A DNA stretch of 8,542 nucleotides from an uncultured Flammeovirgaceae bacterium (GTDB lineage: Bacteria; Bacteroidota; Bacteroidia; Cytophagales; Cyclobacteriaceae), in contig CAKZPJ010000175.1 in the NCBI GenBank assembly GCA_937138955.1, positions 1 to 8,542 on the forward strand. The letters run 5' to 3'. The position numbers and the translations under genes were made by a program. The notes beneath the pieces are model-generated. The model saw only the letters and a program-made list of their open reading frames with translations, was not told where the DNA came from and searched no databases. Position 1 is the stretch's first letter. The number at the start of each line of letters is the position of its first letter. Of this stretch, positions 1 through 7,307 are shown one piece after another.

Positions 1-468
1 TCCATTCTGCCCTACGCGGGCATTATCATCAAAATATGCCGGGCTTACACCAGCACTCAGGAGGATTTTGAGGATTACTACCAGGAGGTATGTTTACAAA
101 TCTGGCGAAGCCGAAACAACTTCCGCCAGCAGTCCGAATGGTCTACCTGGATTTATCGCCTCACCCTGAATGTATGCCTAACACTGCTCAAGAAAAAGAA
201 AAACAATCACCAATATTTTGCTTCCGACTATCTCCCGGCAGAAGTAACCGAAGATAGTCAGGCCTTTGCCGATGAATCGCTGAACCAACTGTACGATGCC
301 ATCCGGCAGTTGTCGGAAGTAGACCGGGGAGTAATTCTGCTGTATCTGGAAGAAAAATCCTACCAGGAGATTGCGGATATTATGGGCACCAACCCTAACA
401 ATATTGGGGTACGCATTAACCGAATTAAAGAACGTTTAAAAAAATTACTCAATGGAAAAGTCAATTGA
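1..468 (+). CDS. RNA polymerase ECF-type sigma-70 factor (3' part, 5' end outside window)
   Basis: This frame is open from the first base and ends at TGA 466-468, giving 155 residues; the true start lies upstream of the window. An ECF sigma factor directs RNA polymerase to a special set of promoters. Sigma region 2 is visible at about residues 20-60 of the fragment (DFEDYYQEVCLQIW, then WSTWIYRLTLNVC), matching the family pattern of a D-x-x-Q-E-V-x-x-x-W core followed by a W-x-x-I-x-x-N helix. After a lysine-rich linker, region 4 spans about residues 100-152, with an IRQLSEVDRGVILLYLEEKSYQEIADI-type block broken into 'LSEVDRGVILLYLEEKS' and the helix-turn-helix 'YQEIADIMGTNPNNIGVRI'. This is the ordinary short two-domain ECF architecture. 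The final 17 nt overlap the following membrane-protein gene, which suggests co-transcription and translational coupling. The regulon cannot be told from the sequence. Family assignment is firm; the subgroup is not. Confidence 0.93.
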   Translation, partial: SILPYAGIIIKICRAYTSTQEDFEDYYQEVCLQIWRSRNNFRQQSEWSTWIYRLTLNVCLTLLKKKKNNHQYFASDYLPAEVTEDSQAFADESLNQLYDAIRQLSEVDRGVILLYLEEKSYQEIADIMGTNPNNIGVRINRIKERLKKLLNGKVN

Positions 469-1096
469 AACAATTTGGAAAGAAGGTTTTCTAAAGACCA
501 ATGCAGTAGTAGCTCCCAGGCTAAATGATCTGTATAATCAGAAGTCAGGGCACCTGGTAGATAAGGCGATGCGAATGTTTCGGCTCAATGGAATTTATAT
601 TATAGGGCTAGCCGCCTTTCTTTTGTTTATCTCTATTTTGAGTGGGGTGCCGGTAGCGGGAATAGTGATGGTTGTACTATTTCTTCCACATATCATTTAC
701 GGGCAGCGGCAACTAAAAGCAGTTAAATCCATCGATAAAGGAGTAAGTAGCTATCAGTACCTTAAATCATTTGATGCGTGGTTAAAAGCCGCCATCGCCG
801 GTTATACCAAAATTTACCGCTTCTTTTATCCACTCTTTATCCTGACGCTATTCTTTGGCTACTGGTTCGCCTCCCCTACTCAGCCAATCACCCGTAAGCT
901 CACGGAGAAGTTTCCCAACGCCTTTTACCTGGTCAACGGAGTACCTGTGTACTGGCTAATAGCTGCGGTAGTGCTCGCTATTTTGGCAGCAATTTTCGCC
1001 GGAAAAATCTATCAGTGGGATATGAATACTATCTACGGTCGAGTATTTAAGAAATTAGATGAAATTCTGGCCGATATGGAAGAGTTGAGGAATTAA
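452..1096 (+). CDS. Four-helix integral membrane protein coupled to the ECF sigma gene
   Basis: I do not recognise a named family. The 214-residue protein has four hydrophobic segments at about residues 47-64, 66-84, 122-140 and 165-184, and no signal peptide. The two ends should therefore lie on the same side of the inner membrane, probably the cytoplasm, since basic residues (RQLKAVKS, KIYR) sit in the loop after helix 2. The N-terminal 45 residues and the C-terminal 30 residues (a charged helix, FKKLDEILADMEEL) are soluble and could bind a partner. Its ATG lies inside the sigma factor gene, sharing 17 nt in another frame, so the two are very probably co-translated. By analogy with sigma/anti-sigma pairs, a membrane-bound regulator of the sigma factor is a reasonable guess, but no zinc-binding anti-sigma (H-x3-C-x2-C) motif or FecR-like domain is present. 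The function is inferred from position only. Confidence 0.85.
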   Translation: MEKSIETIWKEGFLKTNAVVAPRLNDLYNQKSGHLVDKAMRMFRLNGIYIIGLAAFLLFISILSGVPVAGIVMVVLFLPHIIYGQRQLKAVKSIDKGVSSYQYLKSFDAWLKAAIAGYTKIYRFFYPLFILTLFFGYWFASPTQPITRKLTEKFPNAFYLVNGVPVYWLIAAVVLAILAAIFAGKIYQWDMNTIYGRVFKKLDEILADMEELRN

Positions 1097-1117
1097 GAGA
1101 TTGTTAGGAGTTTATCT

Positions 1118-1168
1118 AAAAAGTAAGCCACCGAATCAAGAGTTTACGCTCTATAATCCGGTGGCCTA
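1118..1168 (-). terminator. Probable intrinsic terminator of the susCD unit, between convergent genes
   Basis: A 7-bp GC-rich stem is formed by GCCACCG (1127-1133) and CGGTGGC (1159-1165). A second small hairpin, AGAG/CTCT (1139-1142 with 1149-1152), sits inside its loop. Read on the - strand, the stem is followed by TTACTTTTT, a good U-tract, which makes it a terminator for transcription coming from susD. On the + strand no T-run follows, so it would serve the sigma operon less well. It lies just past TAA 1212-1214, the second in-frame stop of susD, and 31 nt beyond the end of the membrane-protein gene. Confidence 0.68.
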
Positions 1169-1211
1169 ATCATCTAGCTACCTCTTAAGCTATCTCAGGG
1201 CATATTGATCG

Positions 1212-1262
1212 TTATTCGTAACCGGGGTTCTGCACCTCCAGATTTGGGTTGTTTTGCATCTA
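1212..1262 (-). other. In-frame SusD C-terminal tail beyond the amber codon
   Basis: After TAG 1260-1262 the susD frame continues for 15 sense codons, MQNNPNLEVQNPGYE, and ends with TAA 1212-1214. NPNL followed by QNPGY is the conserved C-terminal signature of the SusD family. The residue normally at the amber position is most often Glu, so a single base change of GAG to TAG would explain what is seen. This is either a real truncating mutation, a base-call error, or a codon that is read through; the sequence alone cannot separate these. Confidence 0.85.
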
Positions 1263-2750
1263 CTGCACTGGAAGGGGGAACAATAGATGTCGCTCTTGCA
1301 AAGTCTCGTTAGAGCTGAGATTTACGTGACCTACAAAATCATCAAATCCACCGGTCTGCTCGTTGAATACTTTACGCAGTCGTATCATGTCAAACCAGGT
1401 TTTTCCTTCGTAAGCCAATTCATGCCAACGTTCTTGCCATACAGCTTCGCGGAAACTATTTTGGTCAAACTCACCTGCGCTGCGCGTAGTTAAACCGGCT
1501 CGGTCTCTGATTTGCTTCAGAGCATCTACTGTTTCCTGATTAGGGCCACTAATTTCGTTCTGAGCTTCGGCGTAAATCAGCAGCACTTCAGCGTAGCGAA
1601 TCATCGGCACATTCAAGTTGTCCTGGGCAGTACCCGGTGCTCCCTGAGTACCGTTGGCCGTTACGTTAAAATGTTTAAAGATATACGGTGCGCCTAAATC
1701 GAAAGGTTCACCACTGCCATTCTCGTAATAAGTGGTGTAGAAGAATCCTTCCTGGTCTACCGTCCGCAAATCGCCCTCTTCGTAAGAATTGTAGAAAGAA
1801 GTTGTTGGAACCGTACTTCCGGTGCCCGAAGGACCACGATAGGTAACCGGCTTAAAGTTAGGAAACATATTTCCCATTGGGTTACCAGCTACCGCATTGT
1901 TGTACTGCAAGCTGAAGATATGTTCCTCGGTGTTTCCCAGATTTTCATCGTGCAAATCGCCGTAGTCATCAAACAACTCAATCGATCCGGAATTATCAAT
2001 CACTTCTTTTGCTTTGGTGGCCGCCAATTGGTAGTACTCCTGACCCAAATTCAGGGGATTCCCAGCCATTGTTAAGTATACTTTCGCTAGTAGCGACTTA
2101 GCTGCTGCGGTAGTCACCCTTCCACTTAGGTCAGTCCAGGGTAACTCAGCACTCTCGGCTACCTGTAAGTCTTCCACAATCTGGTCGTACACTTCCCGTT
2201 GATTAGTTCGCGTCGGAAAGAAGTCTTCGGAAGAAGCCGATTGGGGAGTAAGTACCAAAGGCACATCGCCCCAAATTCGCACCGCATAGAGGTACGCCCA
2301 AGCCCGTAGAAATCGAGCTTCCCCTAATATCCGCGATTTTTGAGCTTCGTCCATAGGTGAAATAGCCGGAACTCGATCCAGCGTAAGATTCGCATTGGCA
2401 ATTACTTCGTACACACCTCGCCACCAGTTACGAATATGAATGGTGTTACCATCCCACGTCAGTGAATAAAGATTATTTAAGTCAGAATTCTGAGCCGTTT
2501 CCGTGGTTGATGTTCCGGTAGGAGCTTCTAACAACTGCCAGTTTGATGAGAAGATACCCGCTCCACTACCGTAAAACCGAGTCGCATCGTAAACAGCCGC
2601 TACCGATGCTTCGGCATGATCGGGAATAGTAAAGAAGCTTTCGGGGGTCAAATTAGAAGGGTCTTCTTCCTCCAAAAAATCTGAACACCCAACTCCTAAT
2701 GACAAAATCACCAGAAGGCAAAGTTTATAATAAATGCTATATGATTTCAT
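1260..2750 (-). CDS. susD: SusD/RagB-family nutrient-binding outer-membrane lipoprotein, ending early at an in-frame amber codon
   Basis: SusD-family proteins are surface lipoproteins that close over the SusC channel and bind the nutrient. The start at 2750 (MKSYSIYYK) is preferred over an upstream ATG at 2834 because it begins a proper lipoprotein signal with a lipobox ending SLGVGC, so Cys22 is the lipidated residue. The next residues, SDFLEEED, resemble the acidic export signal of Bacteroidota surface lipoproteins. The alpha-helical family signatures are clear: FLRAWAYLYAVRIWGDVPLV in the N-terminal half, RYAEVLLIYAEAQNEI at 385-400, and ERWHELAYEGKTWFDMIR at about 440-457. The gene starts 26 nt after susC, as an operon. 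The frame ends at TAG 1260-1262 after LLFPLPVQ, but the same frame then encodes MQNNPNLEVQNPGYE and a TAA at 1212-1214, which matches the usual SusD ending (FPIP-x-x-E-x-x-x-NPNL-x-QNPGY). The annotated 496-residue product therefore lacks the last 16 residues. The substrate is unknown. Confidence 0.94.
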   Translation of the reverse strand: MKSYSIYYKLCLLVILSLGVGCSDFLEEEDPSNLTPESFFTIPDHAEASVAAVYDATRFYGSGAGIFSSNWQLLEAPTGTSTTETAQNSDLNNLYSLTWDGNTIHIRNWWRGVYEVIANANLTLDRVPAISPMDEAQKSRILGEARFLRAWAYLYAVRIWGDVPLVLTPQSASSEDFFPTRTNQREVYDQIVEDLQVAESAELPWTDLSGRVTTAAAKSLLAKVYLTMAGNPLNLGQEYYQLAATKAKEVIDNSGSIELFDDYGDLHDENLGNTEEHIFSLQYNNAVAGNPMGNMFPNFKPVTYRGPSGTGSTVPTTSFYNSYEEGDLRTVDQEGFFYTTYYENGSGEPFDLGAPYIFKHFNVTANGTQGAPGTAQDNLNVPMIRYAEVLLIYAEAQNEISGPNQETVDALKQIRDRAGLTTRSAGEFDQNSFREAVWQERWHELAYEGKTWFDMIRLRKVFNEQTGGFDDFVGHVNLSSNETLQERHLLFPLPVQ

Positions 2751-2776
2751 AAGTATAGGCTTTTGATATTGTGAGA

Positions 2777-5700
2777 TTACAGACCAATTTGTAGTCCTAG
2801 TAAGTACGTAGTAGGTCGGGGGTAGTCGTGCCACTTCATTCCCTGAGAGAACGCATTATTGCCATTTCCACCTCTAACCGGGGAAATTTCCGGATCGCCA
2901 ATTACTTCATCATCTACTATCAGGAAGAAGTTTTGTACCGAACCGTAAATGCGTACTCGGTCTAGCCGGATTCTATCTACTAAATTGGAAGGAAGCGTAT
3001 AACCCAGCACCAGGTTTCTTCCCCGGATGAAAGAAGCGTCTTTGATCCAACGAGTGTCCACATTGGTTACATAACCGGCGCGAGTATCCCGAATTTCGGC
3101 AATCTGGCTATCTTGGTTGTCGGGAGTCCAGGCATCCAGCACGGTGGTATAACTGTTAGCCAATGCTTGCCGATCTTCGCTGGGATGCAGGTTCATATCC
3201 ATGATATCGTTTCCGTAGGTATACTGAATATCTAACGTTAAGTCCCAATTACGGAAACGTACCGTGTTGAAGAAGGCTCCCCAAGCGTCGGGATAGCCGT
3301 TGCCAATAATCATCCGGTCGGCATCAGTGATTGCTTTGTCGCCGTTTACATCTTCGTACTTGATATCGCCGGGTAAAATGGTTAGGCCATTACGGTAACT
3401 AACAAACTCGGCAGCTTCGGCGGCTTCATCAGTGCCCCAAACTCCCAAACGGTTCAACCCCCAGTACGAACCAACCGGCTCACCTACTCGGATAATGTTC
3501 GTTGGGTTGGTAAAGTTAGGGCCGCCTACGCCGAAAATATCCGCCGGAGTAGCCAGCGATAACACCTTATTCCGGTTCATGGAAATATTGAAGTTGGTAG
3601 TCCAGGTAAGGTCTTCTGATTCTATGTTCACAGTGGTTAGTGATAGTTCAATACCCCGGTTTTCCATAGAACCAATATTTCTTCGGATGGTGGCGTATCC
3701 ACTTGTCTGCGGTACCGGAGCATCCAATAGCATATCGGTCGTTTTACGGTAGTAGTAATCCGCTTCCAAGGCAATCCTACCTTGAATCAAACCCAGTTCA
3801 ATTCCAATATCACTTTGCGCGGTACGTTCCCACTTTAAATCAGGGTTGGCCAAGCGGTTAATACCGGTACCTCCAAACCTAGATTCGTTCCAAATCGCTG
3901 TGTAGTCAGACCCTAGCAACGATAGTGACGAGTAGGGCGGAATTTCCGAGTTACCCGTGAGGCCGTAGCTGGCGCGTAACTTCAGATTAGAAATAGTGTT
4001 GTTATTTCCCATAAACCCTTCTTCCGATACCCGCCAAGCCAGAGCAGCTGAAGGGAAAAAGGCGAATTTATTATTTTCACCAAATTTGGATGAACCATCT
4101 ACCCGTCCGGTAAAAGTTACCAAGTACTTATTCATCAGGCTGTAGTTGAATCTTCCGAAGTAAGAGTTCAATGCTTGCCGGGAAGCGTTAGATCCCATTT
4201 GCAGATTGTTACTACCCGCTCCAATGTTGTTAAATTGGAAGTAATCGGTAGCGAATCCCCGAATCTCTGAATTGATACGGAAGAAGTTCGTTTCCTGCCA
4301 GGAGATTCCCAGCAAGCCTTCAAAGGAATGGATGTCGCCAAATTCTTTGTTATAAGTCAGGTAGTTCTCAAATGACCAGAACATCTCCCGCTGATTTCTT
4401 AGCCAAGCCCGGCCTTGGTCGCCAATGCGGATGGTTCGTCCTTCGTAGCGATTCGTTTCCTGCGTGAGTACGTTTGTTCCCAATACAGATTTGAACTGTA
4501 AGCCTTCGGCTATTGATACTGTGGCAGAGAGGCTACCAATAATTGTTTGGGTGTTTAGAATAAAATCTCGCTCGTGCAGATTATGCATAGAACTCATGGT
4601 TCCTTCGGCGAAGGGGTAATCCCGATTATCAGCCCAGGTTCCATCTTCATACTTCACGGGTAAAAAAGGAAAGTCCTCTACCATACGCCGAGCTACCTGA
4701 TCATTGTAGTCTACTATATTTTCCGTTTGGTAGTTATAGTTCAATGTGGTACCCACTTGCAACCAGTCTTTAAGTTTGGTATCTACGGCTAACCGCCCAG
4801 AGTAGCGTTGCAAATACGATTGCTTGTAAAGTCCTTGATCGTCTCGGTATCCTAACGAGACCGAGTAGGTAGTTCGATCATTTCCGCCACTAAATCCTAA
4901 CTGGTGATTCTGAGATAGTTTGTTTTGAGTAGTTTCTTCCATCCAGTCGGTATCGTAGCGGGGGTTTCCGTTGCTATCAAACAAACGCGGATCAGTTCGT
5001 TTTAGAGCCGGATTGAGGTACGCCCAACGACCTGCGGCCCATCCTTCGGGGTCGTATTTTTCCATATTGGCCCAGGCGAGGTCTTCCACAGCCAGATACT
5101 GTTCAGCATTCAGCACTTCGGGTCGGTTAGGACCAATAGCATTTACACTGAAATCTACGTTATAGGTAATTTGCCCTTCACCGGATTGCCCTTTCTTGGT
5201 CGTAATCAGAATTACTCCGTTTGCGCCCCGCGCTCCGTAAATAGCGGTAGAAGAAGCATCTTTTAGTACTTCTACCGATACAATATCATTAGGATTGATA
5301 TAATCAATTGCCTGGCTAAACTGAGCTTGATTATTCATCGGTAGTTGCACTCCGTCTACCACGTAAAGCGGGTTGTTAGTAGAGTTAATGGAGCTAAACC
5401 CTCGAACCCGAATGTTCGTTCGGCCACCGGGCCGACCGGAGTTAACATTTACTTGTACACCGGGTATTCTTCCGGCCAATTGCTGGTTCAGCGAAGTAGC
5501 CGGACGCTCCTGGAGTTCTTTCACATCTACCGAACCTACCGCGCCGGTAAGATCCGATCTTTTCCGGGTACCGTAACCAATTACTACAATTTCTTCCAGT
5601 GACTGAACGTCTTCCGTCATCGATATATCAATGGTAGACCGACCATTTACCGGTATTTCCTGCGAGAGAAATCCAATAGAAGAAAAGACCAGAATATCAT

Positions 5701-5956
5701 CATCGTTAGGCACATTGATGCTGTACTGACCTTCTATATCAGTAACTGTTCCTTGATTGGTTCCTTTTACCAGTACGTTCACTCCCGGTAAACCAGAGTT
5801 ATCTTCAGGAGAAGTGACCGTGCCCGATACCACAATAAAGGGTTGGTTACTAGCAAAGATTAAAGTGTTGGAGGAGAAAAAGAATAGCGTAGATAGCGTT
5901 ATAAAAAGGGCAGACTTCCGTAGCCCACGGGATTTTGGTATTAATTCCGGTTTCAT
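2777..5956 (-). CDS. susC: SusC/RagA-family TonB-dependent outer-membrane transporter
   Basis: SusC proteins form a 22-strand TonB-dependent barrel that imports oligosaccharides or peptides across the outer membrane with a SusD lid. The start at 5956 gives 1059 residues and a normal signal peptide (basic MKPELIPKSRGLRK, hydrophobic stretch 15-35, likely cleavage after LIFA). An ATG at 5998 would only add 14 unlikely residues. Domains in order: carboxypeptidase-regulatory-like domain about 42-120 (VSGTVTSPEDNSGLPGVNV); TonB-box region EEIVVIGYGT at 121-130; plug about 131-256 with the SusC signature VEVLKDASSTAIYGARGANG; barrel from about 260 to the end (TTYLLGLQIGL). A calcium-loop-like DVNGDKAITDAD lies at 869-880, common in this family. 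There is no N-terminal STN signalling domain, so it is not expected to signal to an anti-sigma factor. The frame is intact throughout and susD follows after 26 nt. The imported substrate cannot be deduced. Confidence 0.97.
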   Translation of the reverse strand: MKPELIPKSRGLRKSALFITLSTLFFFSSNTLIFASNQPFIVVSGTVTSPEDNSGLPGVNVLVKGTNQGTVTDIEGQYSINVPNDDDILVFSSIGFLSQEIPVNGRSTIDISMTEDVQSLEEIVVIGYGTRKRSDLTGAVGSVDVKELQERPATSLNQQLAGRIPGVQVNVNSGRPGGRTNIRVRGFSSINSTNNPLYVVDGVQLPMNNQAQFSQAIDYINPNDIVSVEVLKDASSTAIYGARGANGVILITTKKGQSGEGQITYNVDFSVNAIGPNRPEVLNAEQYLAVEDLAWANMEKYDPEGWAAGRWAYLNPALKRTDPRLFDSNGNPRYDTDWMEETTQNKLSQNHQLGFSGGNDRTTYSVSLGYRDDQGLYKQSYLQRYSGRLAVDTKLKDWLQVGTTLNYNYQTENIVDYNDQVARRMVEDFPFLPVKYEDGTWADNRDYPFAEGTMSSMHNLHERDFILNTQTIIGSLSATVSIAEGLQFKSVLGTNVLTQETNRYEGRTIRIGDQGRAWLRNQREMFWSFENYLTYNKEFGDIHSFEGLLGISWQETNFFRINSEIRGFATDYFQFNNIGAGSNNLQMGSNASRQALNSYFGRFNYSLMNKYLVTFTGRVDGSSKFGENNKFAFFPSAALAWRVSEEGFMGNNNTISNLKLRASYGLTGNSEIPPYSSLSLLGSDYTAIWNESRFGGTGINRLANPDLKWERTAQSDIGIELGLIQGRIALEADYYYRKTTDMLLDAPVPQTSGYATIRRNIGSMENRGIELSLTTVNIESEDLTWTTNFNISMNRNKVLSLATPADIFGVGGPNFTNPTNIIRVGEPVGSYWGLNRLGVWGTDEAAEAAEFVSYRNGLTILPGDIKYEDVNGDKAITDADRMIIGNGYPDAWGAFFNTVRFRNWDLTLDIQYTYGNDIMDMNLHPSEDRQALANSYTTVLDAWTPDNQDSQIAEIRDTRAGYVTNVDTRWIKDASFIRGRNLVLGYTLPSNLVDRIRLDRVRIYGSVQNFFLIVDDEVIGDPEISPVRGGNGNNAFSQGMKWHDYPRPTTYLLGLQIGL

Positions 5957-6367
5957 AAATTGAGTTGTTAAGGTTGAAGGTTTATTAGTTGGATGCAAAG
6001 CAGTAGGGCTACTATCGGAGCCTTTGCATCAGTTGATAGTCAACTACCTTCCTGGAAGGTGCTGTATATAGTATATAGTTCGTGAGATTTGCTATAGGCA
6101 GGCTTGGTTTGGTTAAAGTTTAGTATTAGGTATTGAGATATTGCGATGAGGAGAAAGAGGGGAATTTATCTTGCATTATTAAATACACTTTATGAAAATA
6201 GTAGGTCTTTTGAGCCAACTAAGAAGTTAAGGGAAAGGTAATAATCAAATATTAACTGAATATTAAATTATAAAAAATTAATAGAAACAACACCTACTTT
6301 ACTAATTAAATTAAAAGTAAAAAGTATTTATTACGCTTTTATTAATAATTACAGAAACATTAATATA
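5957..6367. promoter_or_regulatory. Divergent intergenic region between susC and the esterase gene
   Basis: This 411-bp gap must hold the promoters of both divergent genes. The half next to susC (5957-6080) contains three abutting dyads and a TATATA repeat, listed separately. The half next to the esterase (about 6160-6367) is strongly AT-rich with A-tracts; ATATTAA occurs at 6249-6255 and again at 6260-6266, one helical turn apart. I found no full match to the Bacteroidota -7 consensus TAnnTTTG with a suitably spaced -33 TTTG on either strand, so transcription starts are not placed. No gene was found inside it. Confidence 0.6.
5992..6060 (-). promoter_or_regulatory. Three back-to-back dyads in the probable susC leader
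   Basis: Three inverted repeats lie end to end with no spacer: GATGCAAAG/CTTTGCATC (5992-6000 with 6022-6030; its 21-nt loop contains AGTAG-GG-CTACT), AGTTGA-TAG-TCAACT (6031-6045), and the 15-bp palindrome ACCTTCCTGGAAGGT (6046-6060). TATATA-G-TATATA follows at 6065-6077. If transcribed from the susC promoter they would fold as three hairpins, the last ending 35 nt before the ATG. They could be a structured mRNA leader or a set of protein-binding operators. No U-tract follows the last stem, so a simple attenuator is not supported. Confidence 0.55.
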
Positions 6368-7291
6368 ATGATAACACTCAGAGTTACATTATTATTTGTA
6401 TTTGTCATGCAAGCTCCGGGCTTCGCCCAACGTATATCCCCCAAATGGTCAGATGTAAATTATGTAGGTGACACATTAGTGGGTCATTGTCTGGATATTT
6501 ATTTACCCAAACCAAAAGCTAAATCTTATCCAGTAGCAGTTGTTATCTACGGCAGTGCTTGGTTTGCCAACAATCGGAAAATGCAAAGTTTTGAGCTATT
6601 CGGTTCATCGCTGGTAAAAGTGGGCTTTGCAGTAGTCGCGATTAACCACCGCTCGAGTCATGAAGCAACATTCCCCGCCCAAATTCATGATGCGAAGGCA
6701 GCAATACGCTTTCTTCGGGGAAATGCTGAGCGATATTCCTTGGATACTTCATTTATAGCTGTAGTCGGTAACTCTTCGGGTGGCCACCTTGCTGCACTCT
6801 TAGGTACATCCGGGGAAATTCAGTTGCATTCAGTTGGAGGAGTGACTATGCCAATAGAAGGGAGCCTTGGAAAATTTACTGGAATGAATAGCACCGTAGA
6901 TGCCGTAGTAGATTGGTACGGCCCCACCAATTTTCAGGCGATGGATTCCTGTGGTAGTCAGATGAATCATGCTGCTGCTGACTCCCCGGAATCTACACTC
7001 ATCGGTGGATCTATTCAGGAGAATGACGAACGGTGTGCTTTGGCTAACCCAATTACCTACGTAAATGCGAACAATCCACCTTTTCTAATTATCCACGGCG
7101 ATGCCGATCCACTAGTTCCTCCCTGCCAGAGTGAAATGCTACACCAAGCTCTTCAACAGCAAGGAGCGACTAGCGACCTCATGATCGTAACGGGAGCTAA
7201 ACACGGCCCTGGATTACATGAACCGAAATATTTTAAAAAAATGACTGATTTCTTACTGAACGTTATGAATGAAAAACGAGGTAAATATTAG
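6368..7291 (+). CDS. Secreted alpha/beta-hydrolase, carbohydrate-esterase-like (BD-FAE type)
   Basis: The 307-residue protein has a signal peptide (MITLRVTLLFVFVMQAPGFA, likely cleaved before Gln21), so it acts in the periplasm or outside the cell. The early strand motif DIYLPKPK and the serine hydrolase triad fit the esterase/lipase fold: nucleophile Ser136 in GNSSG, Asp247 in HGDADPLVP, and His279 in GAKHG. The oxyanion-hole segment reads IYGSAWFANN (about 60-69) in place of the more usual HGGGW. Four cysteines (41, 195, 223, 253) in an exported protein may form disulfides. Known relatives hydrolyse acetyl or feruloyl esters on plant polysaccharides, but other substrates are common in this superfamily. 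It is divergent from susC, which makes a joint role in nutrient use plausible but unproven. Its stop lies only 7 nt from the stop of the convergent nuoK gene. The enzyme class is firm; the substrate is not. Confidence 0.9.
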   Translation: MITLRVTLLFVFVMQAPGFAQRISPKWSDVNYVGDTLVGHCLDIYLPKPKAKSYPVAVVIYGSAWFANNRKMQSFELFGSSLVKVGFAVVAINHRSSHEATFPAQIHDAKAAIRFLRGNAERYSLDTSFIAVVGNSSGGHLAALLGTSGEIQLHSVGGVTMPIEGSLGKFTGMNSTVDAVVDWYGPTNFQAMDSCGSQMNHAAADSPESTLIGGSIQENDERCALANPITYVNANNPPFLIIHGDADPLVPPCQSEMLHQALQQQGATSDLMIVTGAKHGPGLHEPKYFKKMTDFLLNVMNEKRGKY

Positions 7292-7307
7292 CGTTCTGTC
7301 AACCTCG
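7272..7307 (-). terminator. Possible terminator of nuoK, overlapping both convergent gene ends
   Basis: On the - strand CGAGGT (7307-7302) and ACCTCG (7282-7277) can pair across a 19-nt loop, and the second arm is followed directly by TTTTT (7276-7272). The stem begins in the last codons of nuoK, holds its stop codon next to the first arm, and ends inside the last codons of the esterase gene. The stem is short and the loop long, so this is a weak candidate. Confidence 0.38.

Noticed and set aside
2751..2834. Longer susD start at 2834 (28 extra residues)
   Set aside because: The extension overlaps the end of susC and would bury the lipoprotein signal; the start at 2750 begins directly with a canonical signal and lipobox.
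3432..3752. 106-residue frame on the + strand
   Set aside because: It lies wholly antisense inside the conserved barrel part of susC, with no recognisable motif and no plausible promoter; a shadow frame.
5957..5998. Longer susC start at 5998
   Set aside because: It adds 14 residues before a complete signal peptide and would run through one arm of the first dyad; the start at 5956 is more typical.
1..6000. Link between the ECF sigma factor and SusC as a cell-surface signalling system
   Set aside because: SusC lacks an STN domain, no FecR-type anti-sigma is present, and the sigma operon is convergent with susCD rather than upstream of it.
6160..6367. AT-rich region as a possible replication origin
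   Set aside because: No DnaA-box cluster, iterons or replication gene; a divergent promoter region explains the composition.
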